64,000 nucleotides of DNA, taken from positions 1-64,000 of the forward strand of contig CAYYGN010000006.1 of assembly GCA_964471595.1 (NCBI GenBank). The letters run 5' to 3'. The translations under genes and the position numbers were made by a program. Within the stretch, counting starts at the first letter, position 1; the number at the start of each line of letters is the position of its first letter. Shown piece after piece: positions 42,819-52,131 of the stretch. The notes beneath the pieces were generated by a model. It worked only from the letters and a program-made list of their open reading frames with translations. It was not told where the DNA came from and did not search any database. Source of the DNA: JAGNXB01 sp964471595. Lineage in GTDB: Bacteria > Bacteroidota > Bacteroidia > Chitinophagales > Saprospiraceae.

Positions 42819-45800
42819 TGCGGCGGGGTTTTGGCGTAGGGGGCAAACATCTTTTCGAGCTGGGCGGCGAATTCCTCATCACCGGCATCCCGGGCCACCT
42901 TGATCAGGTCGTCCTTGGTGCGGTCGGTCAGGGCGAAGTCCTGTTCGAATCCGCTTTCCAGTTCCTTCACGCTGAGCGAGTAATAAAATTCGAGCCAGTC
43001 GCGGGTTTCTTCGGCCAGGACGGCGAGATGAGGCTTGGCCTTGTCATAGGCGTCGGCCTGGACATACACCATGATCATCGGGACGACCGAGTAGTCGAAC
43101 CGGAAATTCATGTGGGGGAAAGCGCGGAAATAGATGTCCATCAGTTCGATGGCCTTTTCCTTGTTGCCCTGCCGCAGGAATTGGCGGGCGGCCCTCAGCA
43201 TGGTATAGCGCTGGGACTGGATGCTGGGCATGTAGCTTTCGTCCACGAACAGGCGCATTTTGTCAAAATTGCCCCAGCGCCATTTGTCCCGGACGTTTTC
43301 GAGCAGGAGATCGCTGTCCACCCGTCCGGCGCCGATGATGCCGAATCCCTGGTCACCCTGGGAAGGAACCGGTGATACCCGCAGTGCCAGACCTTCCAGG
43401 GACATGAAGGCCTGGAGGCCGAGCAGTTTTTCCTGTTGGCAGGTAACGGCAAAATAGATGGGCCGCTCGTGGATATTGGACACGATGATGTCGAGGACGG
43501 CCAGTTCGTCCTTGATGATGCTGTTTCCTTCCAGCCGGATGGGCAGCCGGTTGACGACCTGTCCGGTATCGGAAGGGGCGAGGACGCCGTTGGCCCGCAT
43601 CCGCTCGATATCCAGGTTGAGGATCAGGTTGCGGGCGGGGACATAGGAATCCAGGCTGCGGCCGCTACCCAGAGGGAAGGGGTTGTCGGCCGCCATGAAT
43701 TTCAGGGCTTCGATGGCGTCCATTTCCCGATTTTCGGCCTGCTGGGGGATGGGGAGCTGCACGCGCTTCATGCCGCGCAGGGCTTCCTGCGGGATGGTCA
43801 TTTTGACGGGGGGAGAGTCGTTGATTTTGCGGCGCAGATTGGAGATGTACCAGTCCACCGCGATGAGGCTGAGGTTGGCGACGCGGACGTCCCTGCGGAT
43901 GCCCTCCACTTCCTGGGCATACCACAGCGGGTAGGTATCGTTGTCGCCGTAAGTGAAGATGATGGCATTGGGTGCGCAGGAATTGAGGAAATTGGCGGCG
44001 TAATCCCGGGAAGCCTTGTGATGGCGACGGCTGTGGTCGTCAAAGTTTTCAAACCCCATGATGACGGGGGCGGAGAGGACGACGAGCGTCGCCAGGGTTG
44101 CAGCGGGCGCCTGGCCCAATTTCACTTTTTCCAGGAACAGCCGGAACAGGGCCAGCACGCCGAGTCCTATCCAGATGGTGAAGGCGAACATCGAACCGGC
44201 GAGGACGTAATCGCGTTCGCGCGGCTCGCGGGGAGGCTGGTTGGAATAAAGGATGATGCCGATCCCGGTGACGAGAAACAGGACGAGGACGGCATTGAAC
44301 TCGCGTTTGGAACGCCGGGCCTGGAAGAACAGTCCGAGCAGGCCGAAGATCAGGGGCAGAAAGTAATAGGTATTCCGCGCCTGATTCTCCCGGATCGATT
44401 TGGGCAGTTGAGACTGGTTGTACAGGTGCATGCTGTCGATGAAAGGAATGCCGCTGAGCCAGTGGCCGCTCCGCTTGTCCCAGGAGAAAATGCCCTGTTC
44501 GCCGTTCTGGCGGCCCACGAAATTCCACATGAAATACCGGATGTACATCCAGTTGATCTGGTAGTTGAAGAAGAACTTGATGTTGTCGGCGAAGGTGGGG
44601 GTGCCTTTTTTGTCACCCAGCCACTGCCGGTACAGGTCGCCCCGGGTGCCCTGGGTGTCGCTCATCCGCGGGAAAAGCATTTTGTCGCTGTCGCGGTACA
44701 CATAGGTGATCTTCTGGTCAACGACCTCGTAGCCGTCGCCCACCCGGCCATAGCGGTCAGCCGTTTCGGTGCCGACGATGCGGGCATCGAAATGGGGACC
44801 GCGGAAGAGGGGCCTTTCGCCGTATTGTTCGCGGTTGAGGTAGGGGACGAGGCGCATGGCGTCATCCGGTGCGTTCATGTTGATCGGCGGATTGGCCTTG
44901 GCCCGGATGACGACCATGCCGATGGTGGAATAACCCACCACGATGAGGCCGAGGGCAACAAATAGGTACTGCAGGTTTTGATTTCCCGTGCGATGGGCGT
45001 GGCGCAGACCCAACCAAAGGATGGCTGCCACGAGCAGGACGAGGGGGATGAGGCCGGTGTGGAACGGCAGGCCCAACCCGTTGACCATGACGAGTTCAAA
45101 CTTCGACCACAGCGTGGGCAGACCGGGTATGATCAGGCCCAGCATGACCCCGATGAAGAGGAATCCGGCGATGATGCCGATGAGGAGTCCCCGGGTGTTG
45201 GGGTTGGCCACCTTCTTGTAATAATAGAGGACGCCGAGGGCGGGAAAGGTCAGCAAGCTGAGCAGGTGGACGCCGACCGAAAGTGCGGCAGCAAAAAAGG
45301 CGAACATCAGCCAGCGGTCGCTTTCGGGGCGGTCGGGCAGGTTGTACCATTTTACCCCGGCCCAGAAGACGAGGGCGGTAAACATGGTGGACATGGCATA
45401 CACTTCGCCTTCGACGGCGCTGAACCAGATGGAGGTGGCGAATGCCGTCGAGAGTCCGGCGGTGAGGCCTGCACCGAGCAAAGCGTATTCCTGGGTCTGG
45501 GTGGGCTCTTCATTCCGGCCGGTGAGGGCCAGCTTGCCGAGGATCATGGTGGCCCAGCAGGTAAAGGTGGCGGCGAGGGCGGTACAGACGCCCGACATGA
45601 GGTTGACGGCAAAAGCGATGTTTTCCGGGTTGTCGCTGAACCATTCGGGGATCAGGGTGAACAGACGGCCCACCAATAGGAAGAAAGGCGCCCCGGGCGG
45701 GTGGACCACCTGAAGCTTGTAGGCGCCCAGAATGAATTCGCCGCAGTCCCAGAGACTTCCGGTCCGTTCGGCGGAAAAGAAGTACACCGTGAATGCAACC

Positions 45801-45847
45801 GCAAATACAAGCCATCCGGTGAGGTTGGTCCAGCGTTGGAACGTCAT
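42815..45847 (-). CDS. DUF2723 multi-pass membrane protein (putative glycosyltransferase)
   Basis: This 1010-residue protein is first of the unit with rpiB and the M28 peptidase. The N-terminal half has about a dozen membrane helices. The family signature lies in the first loop (ERTGSLWDCGEFILGAYKLQ, VVHPPGAPFFLLVGRLF). More helices end near residue 630, and a soluble C-terminal region of about 380 residues follows (with YGDNDTYPLWYAQEVEGIRR). DUF2723 proteins are GT-C-type membrane proteins, some described as O-mannosyltransferases, so it may glycosylate exported proteins. A -7-like TACTTTAG lies at 45871-45878. Confidence 0.92.
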   Translation of the reverse strand: MTFQRWTNLTGWLVFAVAFTVYFFSAERTGSLWDCGEFILGAYKLQVVHPPGAPFFLLVGRLFTLIPEWFSDNPENIAFAVNLMSGVCTALAATFTCWATMILGKLALTGRNEEPTQTQEYALLGAGLTAGLSTAFATSIWFSAVEGEVYAMSTMFTALVFWAGVKWYNLPDRPESDRWLMFAFFAAALSVGVHLLSLLTFPALGVLYYYKKVANPNTRGLLIGIIAGFLFIGVMLGLIIPGLPTLWSKFELVMVNGLGLPFHTGLIPLVLLVAAILWLGLRHAHRTGNQNLQYLFVALGLIVVGYSTIGMVVIRAKANPPINMNAPDDAMRLVPYLNREQYGERPLFRGPHFDARIVGTETADRYGRVGDGYEVVDQKITYVYRDSDKMLFPRMSDTQGTRGDLYRQWLGDKKGTPTFADNIKFFFNYQINWMYIRYFMWNFVGRQNGEQGIFSWDKRSGHWLSGIPFIDSMHLYNQSQLPKSIRENQARNTYYFLPLIFGLLGLFFQARRSKREFNAVLVLFLVTGIGIILYSNQPPREPRERDYVLAGSMFAFTIWIGLGVLALFRLFLEKVKLGQAPAATLATLVVLSAPVIMGFENFDDHSRRHHKASRDYAANFLNSCAPNAIIFTYGDNDTYPLWYAQEVEGIRRDVRVANLSLIAVDWYISNLRRKINDSPPVKMTIPQEALRGMKRVQLPIPQQAENREMDAIEALKFMAADNPFPLGSGRSLDSYVPARNLILNLDIERMRANGVLAPSDTGQVVNRLPIRLEGNSIIKDELAVLDIIVSNIHERPIYFAVTCQQEKLLGLQAFMSLEGLALRVSPVPSQGDQGFGIIGAGRVDSDLLLENVRDKWRWGNFDKMRLFVDESYMPSIQSQRYTMLRAARQFLRQGNKEKAIELMDIYFRAFPHMNFRFDYSVVPMIMVYVQADAYDKAKPHLAVLAEETRDWLEFYYSLSVKELESGFEQDFALTDRTKDDLIKVARDAGDEEFAAQLEKMFAPYAKTPPQ

Positions 45848-45870
45848 ATCAGCAAGGTATCATGAAGCCG

Positions 45871-45878
45871 CTAAAGTA
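45871..45878 (-). promoter_or_regulatory. Candidate -7 element for the DUF2723 operon
   Basis: The minus strand reads TACTTTAG, one base off TAnnTTTG, 23 bases before the DUF2723 start. Confidence 0.35.
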
Positions 45879-45917
45879 GGAAACATTGGCCGAAGCGGGA
45901 GTCCGGGGTGAAGGCCC

Positions 45918-45925
45918 TACTTTTG
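45918..45925 (+). promoter_or_regulatory. Candidate -7 element for the 45942 gene
   Basis: TACTTTTG, identical to the element before rsfS, lies 16 bases before the ATG at 45942. No clear -33 partner is visible. Confidence 0.45.
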
Positions 45926-45941
45926 GGGAAACAACGCGCCT

Positions 45942-46091
45942 ATGTTCAAGCTTCTTGTGCTGGTCCTCCTCGGGTATATCGCCTGGCGGTTGTTCCGGAT
46001 GAATCGCTCCCACCTGCCCCCCCGGGATTCCGGCCAGGATCAGCACCGGATCCGGAAGGAGTATACGGATTACGAAGAGGTAGATCGCTGA
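45942..46091 (+). CDS. Small membrane protein, DUF4834-like
   Basis: This 49-residue protein has one N-terminal membrane helix (MFKLLVLVLLGYIAWRLFR) and a charged tail ending EYTDYEEVDR. The helix plus 'DYEEV' ending matches my memory of DUF4834 proteins in Bacteroidota. The stop and the next start share a base (TGATG), so it is coupled to the pseudouridine synthase. Function unknown. Confidence 0.7.
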   Translation: MFKLLVLVLLGYIAWRLFRMNRSHLPPRDSGQDQHRIRKEYTDYEEVDR

Positions 46092-46783
46092 TGGAGGCGC
46101 CTTCTGATCTCGTCTCCCGGCTGGTCCTTTACCGCAGCAATGCCTTCTGGGTCTGCCACAAACCTGCGGGTATGCCATTGCAGCCCGACAAAACGGGCGA
46201 CCGCAGTCTGCTCGAATGGGCAGGCCAATATGCGCATCGACGCTTGTATCCCGTACATCGCCTCGACCGTCCGGTGAGCGGGCTCGTCATCCTGGCGCGG
46301 ACCAAGACGGCCGCCGCCGCCCTCTCCGCGGCCTTCCAGGCCCAGGAAGTGGAAAAGATTTATCTGGCTGTCACGGCCAAAGCACCGGAGCCGGCTGAGG
46401 GTACACTGACCCATTTCCTCCGCTCCCTCGACCATCAGCACAAGGCCATTCTCACGGACGGCACGCACACCGACGACCGGCGGGCGGTGCTGCATTACCG
46501 GACAGTGGCGGCCATAGATCGCTACTTCCTGCTGGAGGTACGTACGGAAGGCGGGCGGTTTCACCAGATCCGGGCTCAGCTCGCGGCCATCGGATGTCCG
46601 ATCAAGGGCGATGTCAAATACGGTGCCCGCCGTGGCAATCCCGACCGCAGCATTCATTTGCATGCCTGGAAGCTCCGCTTCGCCCACCCGATCAGCGGGG
46701 AGCCGATGGCCTTCGAGGCGCCCTTGCCGGACGATGTGGTGTGGCAAGCTCTGGGGGATGCACTCGCCCGTGGCGAGGCGTGA
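46091..46783 (+). CDS. RluA-family RNA pseudouridine synthase
   Basis: This 230-residue enzyme isomerises uridine to pseudouridine in rRNA or tRNA. The catalytic motif is PVHRLDRPVSGLVILA (Asp is catalytic). The family also shows EKIYLAVTAKAP and FHQIRAQLAAIGCPIKGDVK followed by YGA. It has no S4 domain, so it resembles TruC/RluA rather than RluC/RluD. The long frame begins at 45908, but the ATG at 46091 in TGATG gives the normal length and is used here. The exact target RNA cannot be assigned. Confidence 0.92.
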   Translation: MEAPSDLVSRLVLYRSNAFWVCHKPAGMPLQPDKTGDRSLLEWAGQYAHRRLYPVHRLDRPVSGLVILARTKTAAAALSAAFQAQEVEKIYLAVTAKAPEPAEGTLTHFLRSLDHQHKAILTDGTHTDDRRAVLHYRTVAAIDRYFLLEVRTEGGRFHQIRAQLAAIGCPIKGDVKYGARRGNPDRSIHLHAWKLRFAHPISGEPMAFEAPLPDDVVWQALGDALARGEA

Positions 46784-46803
46784 ATAGGGGCCTGGCCGGG
46801 CTT

Positions 46804-47190
46804 TCAGGCAGGGGTCGGCTTCCGTCGCATCTGCCGGATGGTGAGGACTGCCAGGATCATGAACGGCAGTGTGGAGGCGAGGATGCGAATATTTGCCTGC
46901 ATCAGACCGATGGCCAGCATCAGCACCATCAGGAGGCCGATGCCGGCGATACCGGCATAAACCAGGGCGCGGGGCGGCCGGGGCCGGAGCAGGGAGAGCA
47001 GGAGGAGGATCTGACCGAGCAGGGGCAGAACGGTAAACGGATGCAGGGCTGAGGCCGGATCCCGGAAAAGCTGCCGGAAGAGCTCTGCTTCTGCCTGGAA
47101 GAGGAAAGTGTGGCTTCCCTGGCCCCATTCGAGATATCCGAAGAGGGAGGACAGGAGCAGGAGGAAGATAAGGAGGCGGAGTGAAGCCAT
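46804..47190 (-). CDS. Small multi-pass membrane protein
   Basis: This 128-residue protein has four predicted membrane helices (about 4-20, 51-68, 74-96, 100-118) with few charged residues between. It resembles short unassigned membrane proteins of Bacteroidota; no family motif is seen. It is convergent with the pseudouridine synthase. A TACCTTTG element at 47234-47241 (minus strand) is a likely -7 region 44 bases upstream. Confidence 0.65.
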   Translation of the reverse strand: MASLRLLIFLLLLSSLFGYLEWGQGSHTFLFQAEAELFRQLFRDPASALHPFTVLPLLGQILLLLSLLRPRPPRALVYAGIAGIGLLMVLMLAIGLMQANIRILASTLPFMILAVLTIRQMRRKPTPA

Positions 47191-47233
47191 AAACCTTTGG
47201 TTAGAAATTTTGCGCCTGATAAGGTATTGGCAT

Positions 47234-47241
47234 CAAAGGTA
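47234..47241 (-). promoter_or_regulatory. Candidate -7 element for the 46804-47190 gene
   Basis: The minus strand reads TACCTTTG, matching TAnnTTTG exactly, 44 bases before the start codon. The -33 region is not clear. Confidence 0.4.
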
Positions 47242-47291
47242 AATATCAGAATGGCTTTGTTATTGTTCGTGTTGGCGGCGGAAGAAAGGCG

Positions 47292-48515
47292 TTATTTGAC
47301 AGGAAAATCCCTGGTAATCACTATTCTGAACATGTTGTTATTACTGTTGCGATCAATTCCTTTTTTACCCAGAATGACCAGGGCTTCAACTCTCAGGTCA
47401 ATGATTTGCGCCAAATTCAGACCAATTTTGGGTCTTAAAAACCAATTGTGTCCTGATACCGATATGGAGTGTTCCAGGTAGTTGGTATCCAGATCCCTGG
47501 TTTCTCCCAGGAAGCGATATCGTACTCCTCGGATTATTTCAGGTCTGACGCCAATTCCCAATCCTCCATAACCCAACATTTTATAATCCCTGATGAATCT
47601 GAAATTCAAGCCGGCTTCACCATAGCCGATGGGGAATGCTTTTGTACTGAATCTGTTGAATCTATCCAGTGCCTCTTGAGAAATAGTTCCAATATAAGGT
47701 ACCGAAGTTGTGTCGTTGATAAAGATTTTTCGGTTGGTCAGATCTATCGGATTCAGACGGTAATATGTAAATCCGCCTTCCATATATGACCCTATCTGAA
47801 TGGATTTTGATTTGATGAATCCAAATGTGAATTCCGTATAGCCATTCAGCAATGCCTGCCCTGCCTGTCGGATGGCTGCCTCGATCTGACCACCCGTATT
47901 ATCAGGTTGATTGTTACTGATGCTGTCGGATACCAAAAGATTCATATTGGATGAAAATCCCAGTCTCAAAGCGGTGTAAAGGCCCCAGTTGCCTCCAATG
48001 CGAAATCTCTGTTGACCTATCAGGTCCAGGTTGAAACCTGCCTGATTGAGCAGTGAGTTGCTTGTCAATTGCGTTTCATTTTGCGCAAGTGAAAGCTGTG
48101 CGCCAAAATCTATGAGGATACTCGGTTTGATCTTTCCAAAAGGAAATGTGTAAGTTGAACCTTCTTCAACCGGAGTTATGATTTTGGATTCTATCCTTGA
48201 TGCGTCAATATGAGGATAATTAGTTAATAAAGTTATTTTGCTTTTGTATTTTAAATTCATGGCATTGCAAAGATCACTAACGGATTTATGCAAGATGGGA
48301 TGTACTTCCACCGCACCGTTATCAAAATTGATAAAGAATGTTTGATCTGAAATTACAATGGAAGAGATGCCTGTTGTGTCTATTTTGATGGAGAGGATGA
48401 CGGAGTCCTTACCGTAATCTGATAGATAAGGGGGTGCCATATGAAGCGGTTGCCCATGTAGCGTGTGGATGATTGACGGCAACGAAATAAGGATGAGAAT
48501 ACTGATTTTTTTCAT
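47292..48515 (-). CDS. Exported protein of unknown function, probable outer-membrane barrel
   Basis: This protein of about 407 residues starts at the ATG at 48515 (MKKISILILISLPS signal, cleavage near LHGQ); the frame is open to 48596. The body is rich in alternating strands (PSILIDFGAQLSLA, NWGLYTALRLGFSS, YTEFTFGFIKSKS, MLGYGGLGIGVRPE) and ends in a Phe-x-x-x-x-Arg strand, like a Bacteroidota outer-membrane barrel. The codon use is much AT-richer than in neighbouring genes, suggesting transfer. There are no operon partners. Confidence 0.65.
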   Translation of the reverse strand: MKKISILILISLPSIIHTLHGQPLHMAPPYLSDYGKDSVILSIKIDTTGISSIVISDQTFFINFDNGAVEVHPILHKSVSDLCNAMNLKYKSKITLLTNYPHIDASRIESKIITPVEEGSTYTFPFGKIKPSILIDFGAQLSLAQNETQLTSNSLLNQAGFNLDLIGQQRFRIGGNWGLYTALRLGFSSNMNLLVSDSISNNQPDNTGGQIEAAIRQAGQALLNGYTEFTFGFIKSKSIQIGSYMEGGFTYYRLNPIDLTNRKIFINDTTSVPYIGTISQEALDRFNRFSTKAFPIGYGEAGLNFRFIRDYKMLGYGGLGIGVRPEIIRGVRYRFLGETRDLDTNYLEHSISVSGHNWFLRPKIGLNLAQIIDLRVEALVILGKKGIDRNSNNNMFRIVITRDFPVK

Positions 48516-48742
48516 GATGTATGTTGTTAATGGTTGTTTGTACAATTTGGTAATAATTGGATGTATTCCCCATCTGATTTCCGATGATAATTGCAATTAG
48601 TATCCTCACGGATCATCCATAATAATGAATAGCCCGTAGAAGGGACGACGCCAAATATTGGGTGGTATACTGATGCATTGACCGCGAGGGATCCGGTCAA
48701 CATCATTGCATGCCTCCTTCTAAAAATCAGGTCTTCAGGACT

Positions 48743-49948
48743 TCACTCCTTCATGATTTGTTCTGCCTGCAAAAGGATACCCTTGTCATCGAAAAAAAGG
48801 AGGAAATATATTCCTGACGGCAATGAGGTTAGATTGAGTTGGGAAGTGTTTTCAGCTTCCATTTGGTACTGTCTCAGGATGTCATGGAGGCGGACATGGA
48901 CGGGGGCGGAAAACGCGATGTGTCCGCGGGTCGGATTGGGATATACACGGATCGGGACGGGAGTTGCAGACAGCCAGGATACCGCCGTGGCGCCACCGTT
49001 GTCCGTTTTGAGGATGAGGCCGTCATAGCCACAGGCGTAGCCGGTCCATTCGTCGGTGAAGTCCATGTCGTAGATCTGGCAAAACAGGTCACTGACCCCG
49101 CCGCCGGCATCGGTAAAGGTAGCGCCGCCATCGGTGGTCTTGTGCACCTGGCACCAGCCGGCGACATAGCCCGTGCGGGGATCGAGAAAATCGAGGGTAT
49201 AATTCTGGAATTCGTTGTGATGGGTCCACTGGCCGCCTCCGTTGACCGATTTGCCGAGATAGCCGTCATACCAACCGGCCACATAAACGGTGTCGTTGTG
49301 GGGAAATACGGCCAGGTCCTCCAGGACGCTGAACATCTGGCCGGCAAAAGCGGAAACCGTATCGGTGATGAACCAGGACCATCCGCCGTCGGTGGTTTTG
49401 AGGACGTAGCCGCGTGTAGCGGCATAACCGGTGAGGCTATCGGAAAAATCGATGGCCGTGACATTCACATCCCAGAAGAGGGTCTCGAAAGCGGCGGGCT
49501 GCCAGGAGAGGCCTCCGTCCGTGGTGCGGGCGAGGTATCCGTTGGCCGAAAAATCCTGGCCGCCGATCCAGGCGTTCTGGTCGTCAAGGGCGTGGACGGC
49601 GTAGAGACGGATAAGGGAGGCCGTATCGGGCCCGGTACAGGACCAGGATTCCCCTCCGTCGGTCGTTCGGCAAATGGAGGAGGCGTCGCCTACCACCCAT
49701 CCTGTGGAGGGGGATACGAAATGGAGATCGTGCCAGTGGACGGAAAATCCAGTGGCGAGCGGCTGCCAGTGTTGGCCCCCGTCGGTGGTTCGGAGGAGGG
49801 TACCGTTTTCACCGGCGACGAAGCCCGTATCGGGGGCGGGAAAGCATATGGCGTTGAGCCGTTGATTGGTTCCGGACAGCAGGGTGGTCCACTGGGCCCG
49901 GAGGGTCGGGCTGAGGAGGAGGAGGAAGGGGAGGAGGAGGAATTTCAT
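48743..49948 (-). CDS. Secreted Ycf48-like beta-propeller protein with T9SS sorting domain
   Basis: This 401-residue protein has a signal peptide (LLPFLLLLSPTLRAQ), six or seven propeller blades with BNR-type motifs (TTDGGQHW, TTDGGESW, TTDGGLSW, TTDGGWSW, TTDGGATF) and 'TGYVAG / TGWVVG' strands typical of Ycf48-like folds. A T9SS type A sorting tail follows (VYPNPTRGHIAFSAP, LPSGIYFLLFFDD). It is thus a surface or released protein; its ligand is unknown. There is a minus-strand -7-like TACCTTTC near 49974. Confidence 0.88.
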   Translation of the reverse strand: MKFLLLPFLLLLSPTLRAQWTTLLSGTNQRLNAICFPAPDTGFVAGENGTLLRTTDGGQHWQPLATGFSVHWHDLHFVSPSTGWVVGDASSICRTTDGGESWSCTGPDTASLIRLYAVHALDDQNAWIGGQDFSANGYLARTTDGGLSWQPAAFETLFWDVNVTAIDFSDSLTGYAATRGYVLKTTDGGWSWFITDTVSAFAGQMFSVLEDLAVFPHNDTVYVAGWYDGYLGKSVNGGGQWTHHNEFQNYTLDFLDPRTGYVAGWCQVHKTTDGGATFTDAGGGVSDLFCQIYDMDFTDEWTGYACGYDGLILKTDNGGATAVSWLSATPVPIRVYPNPTRGHIAFSAPVHVRLHDILRQYQMEAENTSQLNLTSLPSGIYFLLFFDDKGILLQAEQIMKE

Positions 49949-50029
49949 GGCCGGGAATTTGCAGACAACCGATGAAAGGTAAAGATGCGGTATTCCGGAG
50001 GTAACGGGACAGTGGGTGGGGAGGTCAAT

Positions 50030-51364
50030 TTACTTGAGATGAACGAGGGTGGCCGCTATCGCATCGCGGAGTTTGGGGGACACTTTTTGATCATCGGCAA
50101 AGGATTTCCACTGGTGGACCGTATCATGGATCGCGTGTATGGTCTCTTCCGCTTTTTTGTAATTTATGAACTTGCCGACCGCCAACAAATCCCCGAAGGA
50201 AATGTGGTTTCTTTTTCCGTTGACGCTCAAGGCATGCTGGCTGACCCACTGGTGTTCCGGTTGATACGCGTGGCAAATGTCGTAGGCTGGTGCCAGTTCC
50301 CACTTGCCGCCTTTTTTCAGGCGGAAGGCGAAATTTTTGGTGTGGTCGTCACAGTTACGGGCCAATACATTAAAAACCATCCTGCGGAACATTTGCTCGG
50401 TATCGGGATAGGTTAATGGGAGTTGCCACATGGTTTGGAACAATTGCTCGTAACTGAAGCTGGTGACCATGTTGTAATCATAGTGCATTAAGGCACAAAA
50501 GGATTGGACATGGTGTTTGACTTGGTTTTGTTCCCGGTCGAATCGCCTGGTCATGAAATGGGCTCTGCCGTTTTCTTCCAGTAAACGGGACGGCATCATT
50601 TGTATGCCACAGGCCGTAGCCATCCGGTAATAAGCCATTTCCACGCGGCCATACCCTTTGCTGGCGCCCAACTGCACATCACTCACTCCGTCCAGCTTGA
50701 TTATCCAATGTTCAAATCCCTGGGGAGCACGGGTTTGTCCTGAACGCACCTCTCCGGTTTTTTCGTTGAAGGCGATGACCGCTTTGGGCCTTGCTCCTCC
50801 TGAAGAAGTACCGGTCTTCAAAATGTCCAGGATCGCCTTTCCCTGAAGAGTTTTGAGGTTGGTAGTGAGCTTTGCTTTACCGGATAAAATCCGGTGCGCC
50901 ATCTCAACGAGGCTGTCGATATCCAGAGATGTGGTCGTCTTCGATTCCCTGAGAATGGCCGGTGCGAATTCCAGGGCACCCATTCCCCGGGAGCCTGTAA
51001 AGCACAACATTTCCACCGGATTCATGCTGTCGGGAGGACGGCCTTGCAGGGCCAACCACTGGTTGATCAGGGTATTTCCGTATCGGTCGGGCAATACGTC
51101 GGCCAACAGTCCCGGCAAGCCTTTGAAGGTATCGAGTTCGGGATCGGCTTTTTTACGGAGAGCGGGAAAGCGGAAAATTTGTTTGTCGGCATGCAGGGGC
51201 ATTTGAAAGGGAGCCAGCTCCCATCCCAGCCGTTTGAAGGCGGGGTCGTACTCGAAGGAGGCCAGGCCGGTGGCCTCATCCCAGGACACAGCGCCGGCCA
51301 GTTCTCCCCAGATATGTACCCAAGCGGTCTGCATGTTTAAGGATTCGGACGGATGTTGAGGCAT
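50030..51364 (-). CDS. hipA: HipA-family serine/threonine kinase toxin
   Basis: HipA toxins phosphorylate targets such as glutamyl-tRNA synthetase and stop growth. This is 444 residues. It has the N-terminal HipA domain (GLASFEYDPAFKRLGWEL, LPDRYGNTLINQWL), a Gly-rich loop (GTSSGGARPKAVIAF), a catalytic loop (VLARNCDDHTKNFAF, with Asp-Asp-His and Asn) and a DFG-like APAYDICH. The start is the ATG that shares a base with the hipB stop (TAATG); a second ATG lies at 51334. All kinase residues look intact, so it may be active. It is coupled to hipB. Confidence 0.93.
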   Translation of the reverse strand: MPQHPSESLNMQTAWVHIWGELAGAVSWDEATGLASFEYDPAFKRLGWELAPFQMPLHADKQIFRFPALRKKADPELDTFKGLPGLLADVLPDRYGNTLINQWLALQGRPPDSMNPVEMLCFTGSRGMGALEFAPAILRESKTTTSLDIDSLVEMAHRILSGKAKLTTNLKTLQGKAILDILKTGTSSGGARPKAVIAFNEKTGEVRSGQTRAPQGFEHWIIKLDGVSDVQLGASKGYGRVEMAYYRMATACGIQMMPSRLLEENGRAHFMTRRFDREQNQVKHHVQSFCALMHYDYNMVTSFSYEQLFQTMWQLPLTYPDTEQMFRRMVFNVLARNCDDHTKNFAFRLKKGGKWELAPAYDICHAYQPEHQWVSQHALSVNGKRNHISFGDLLAVGKFINYKKAEETIHAIHDTVHQWKSFADDQKVSPKLRDAIAATLVHLK

Positions 51365-51684
51365 TATCGGGAATGGCGGGCTCTTTTGCGGCGGGACCGC
51401 TCGGCTTTGGCCAGCGCCAGCGGGCTGATGGTCGGCGTGATGTCAAAGGCATCCATAACGTGCAGAAGGTCGAGCACCCGCAACACCTGGATGAGCGTGG
51501 CCAGGGTGACGGTTTCGCCTCTTTCGAGAAGACTCAGGGTAGATCGGCTGATGCCCGCATCATGAGACAATGTTTCCTGGGTGCGGTTTTGTTCCAGCCG
51601 GTGATGCCTGACAAACCGGCCTATTTGGGCGGAAATGGCTTTGTCGCTCATGGCCCGCCAATTGGTGAATGATTTATCATTCAT
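51364..51684 (-). CDS. hipB: HipB-like HTH antitoxin
   Basis: This antitoxin/repressor has a Cro/CI-type HTH (QIGRFVRHHRLEQNRTQETL, then SRSTLSLLERGETVTLATLI) and a basic tail (KAERSRRKRARHSR). The ATG at 51684 (MNDKSFTNW) gives 106 residues; an ATG at 51651 (MSDKAIS) is a good alternative. The frame continues open to 51975 but the upstream part is not family-like. It should bind hipA and repress the operon. The perfect palindrome AAAATAATATTTT lies right at the start region and is a possible operator. Confidence 0.88.
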   Translation of the reverse strand: MNDKSFTNWRAMSDKAISAQIGRFVRHHRLEQNRTQETLSHDAGISRSTLSLLERGETVTLATLIQVLRVLDLLHVMDAFDITPTISPLALAKAERSRRKRARHSR

Positions 51685-52131
51685 AAAATAATATTTTAGC
51701 CATTTATGACTTGTTTGCCATACAAATATAGGCATTTTTTGCCCGAAGTGCACTATCCGGCTTTCGGCGTAGGTTGGATGACCCATCCGGCTCATTAGGA
51801 CTTTTGTGGAAGCGTTTTCATGGGCCAGCGTGTAGGCCACGATGGTCGTTACGCGGTGTTCGGCCAAGGAATGGGTAATGGGTCCCCTGGCCATTCCCGA
51901 GTCCAGTCGGCGATGGCGATAGGCGGGTTCAATCCTCCTGGACGCTGACCTGCAGGCTGAAGGACGGCGATGCATGCCCCGGGAGGGCGGAGCGCAAGCT
52001 CTCCGGGTCGCCGGGGATGAGTCTGAGACGGACGGTATCTATCATTTCCGGCATCATGAAAAGGGACCATCATCGAATGGCATCTGGTGCCGGTGGCAAT
52101 GCATCATATCCGGGTTTTCCAAGAGAGGCAT
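51685..52131. other. Region between hipB and TRIC gene
   Basis: I find no supportable gene in these 447 bases. The part next to hipB is AT-rich and carries the palindrome and promoter below. The rest is GC-rich, with open frames lacking family features. Confidence 0.45.
51723..51730 (-). promoter_or_regulatory. Candidate hipBA promoter -7 element
   Basis: The minus strand reads TATATTTG, matching TAnnTTTG, 39 bases before the ATG at 51684. The palindrome AAAATAATATTTT (51685-51697 region) lies between it and the start, well placed for autorepression. Confidence 0.55.

Noticed and set aside
51651..51975. N-terminal extension of the hipB frame
   Set aside because: The extra part lacks family features, and the promoter-like element and palindrome lie within it.
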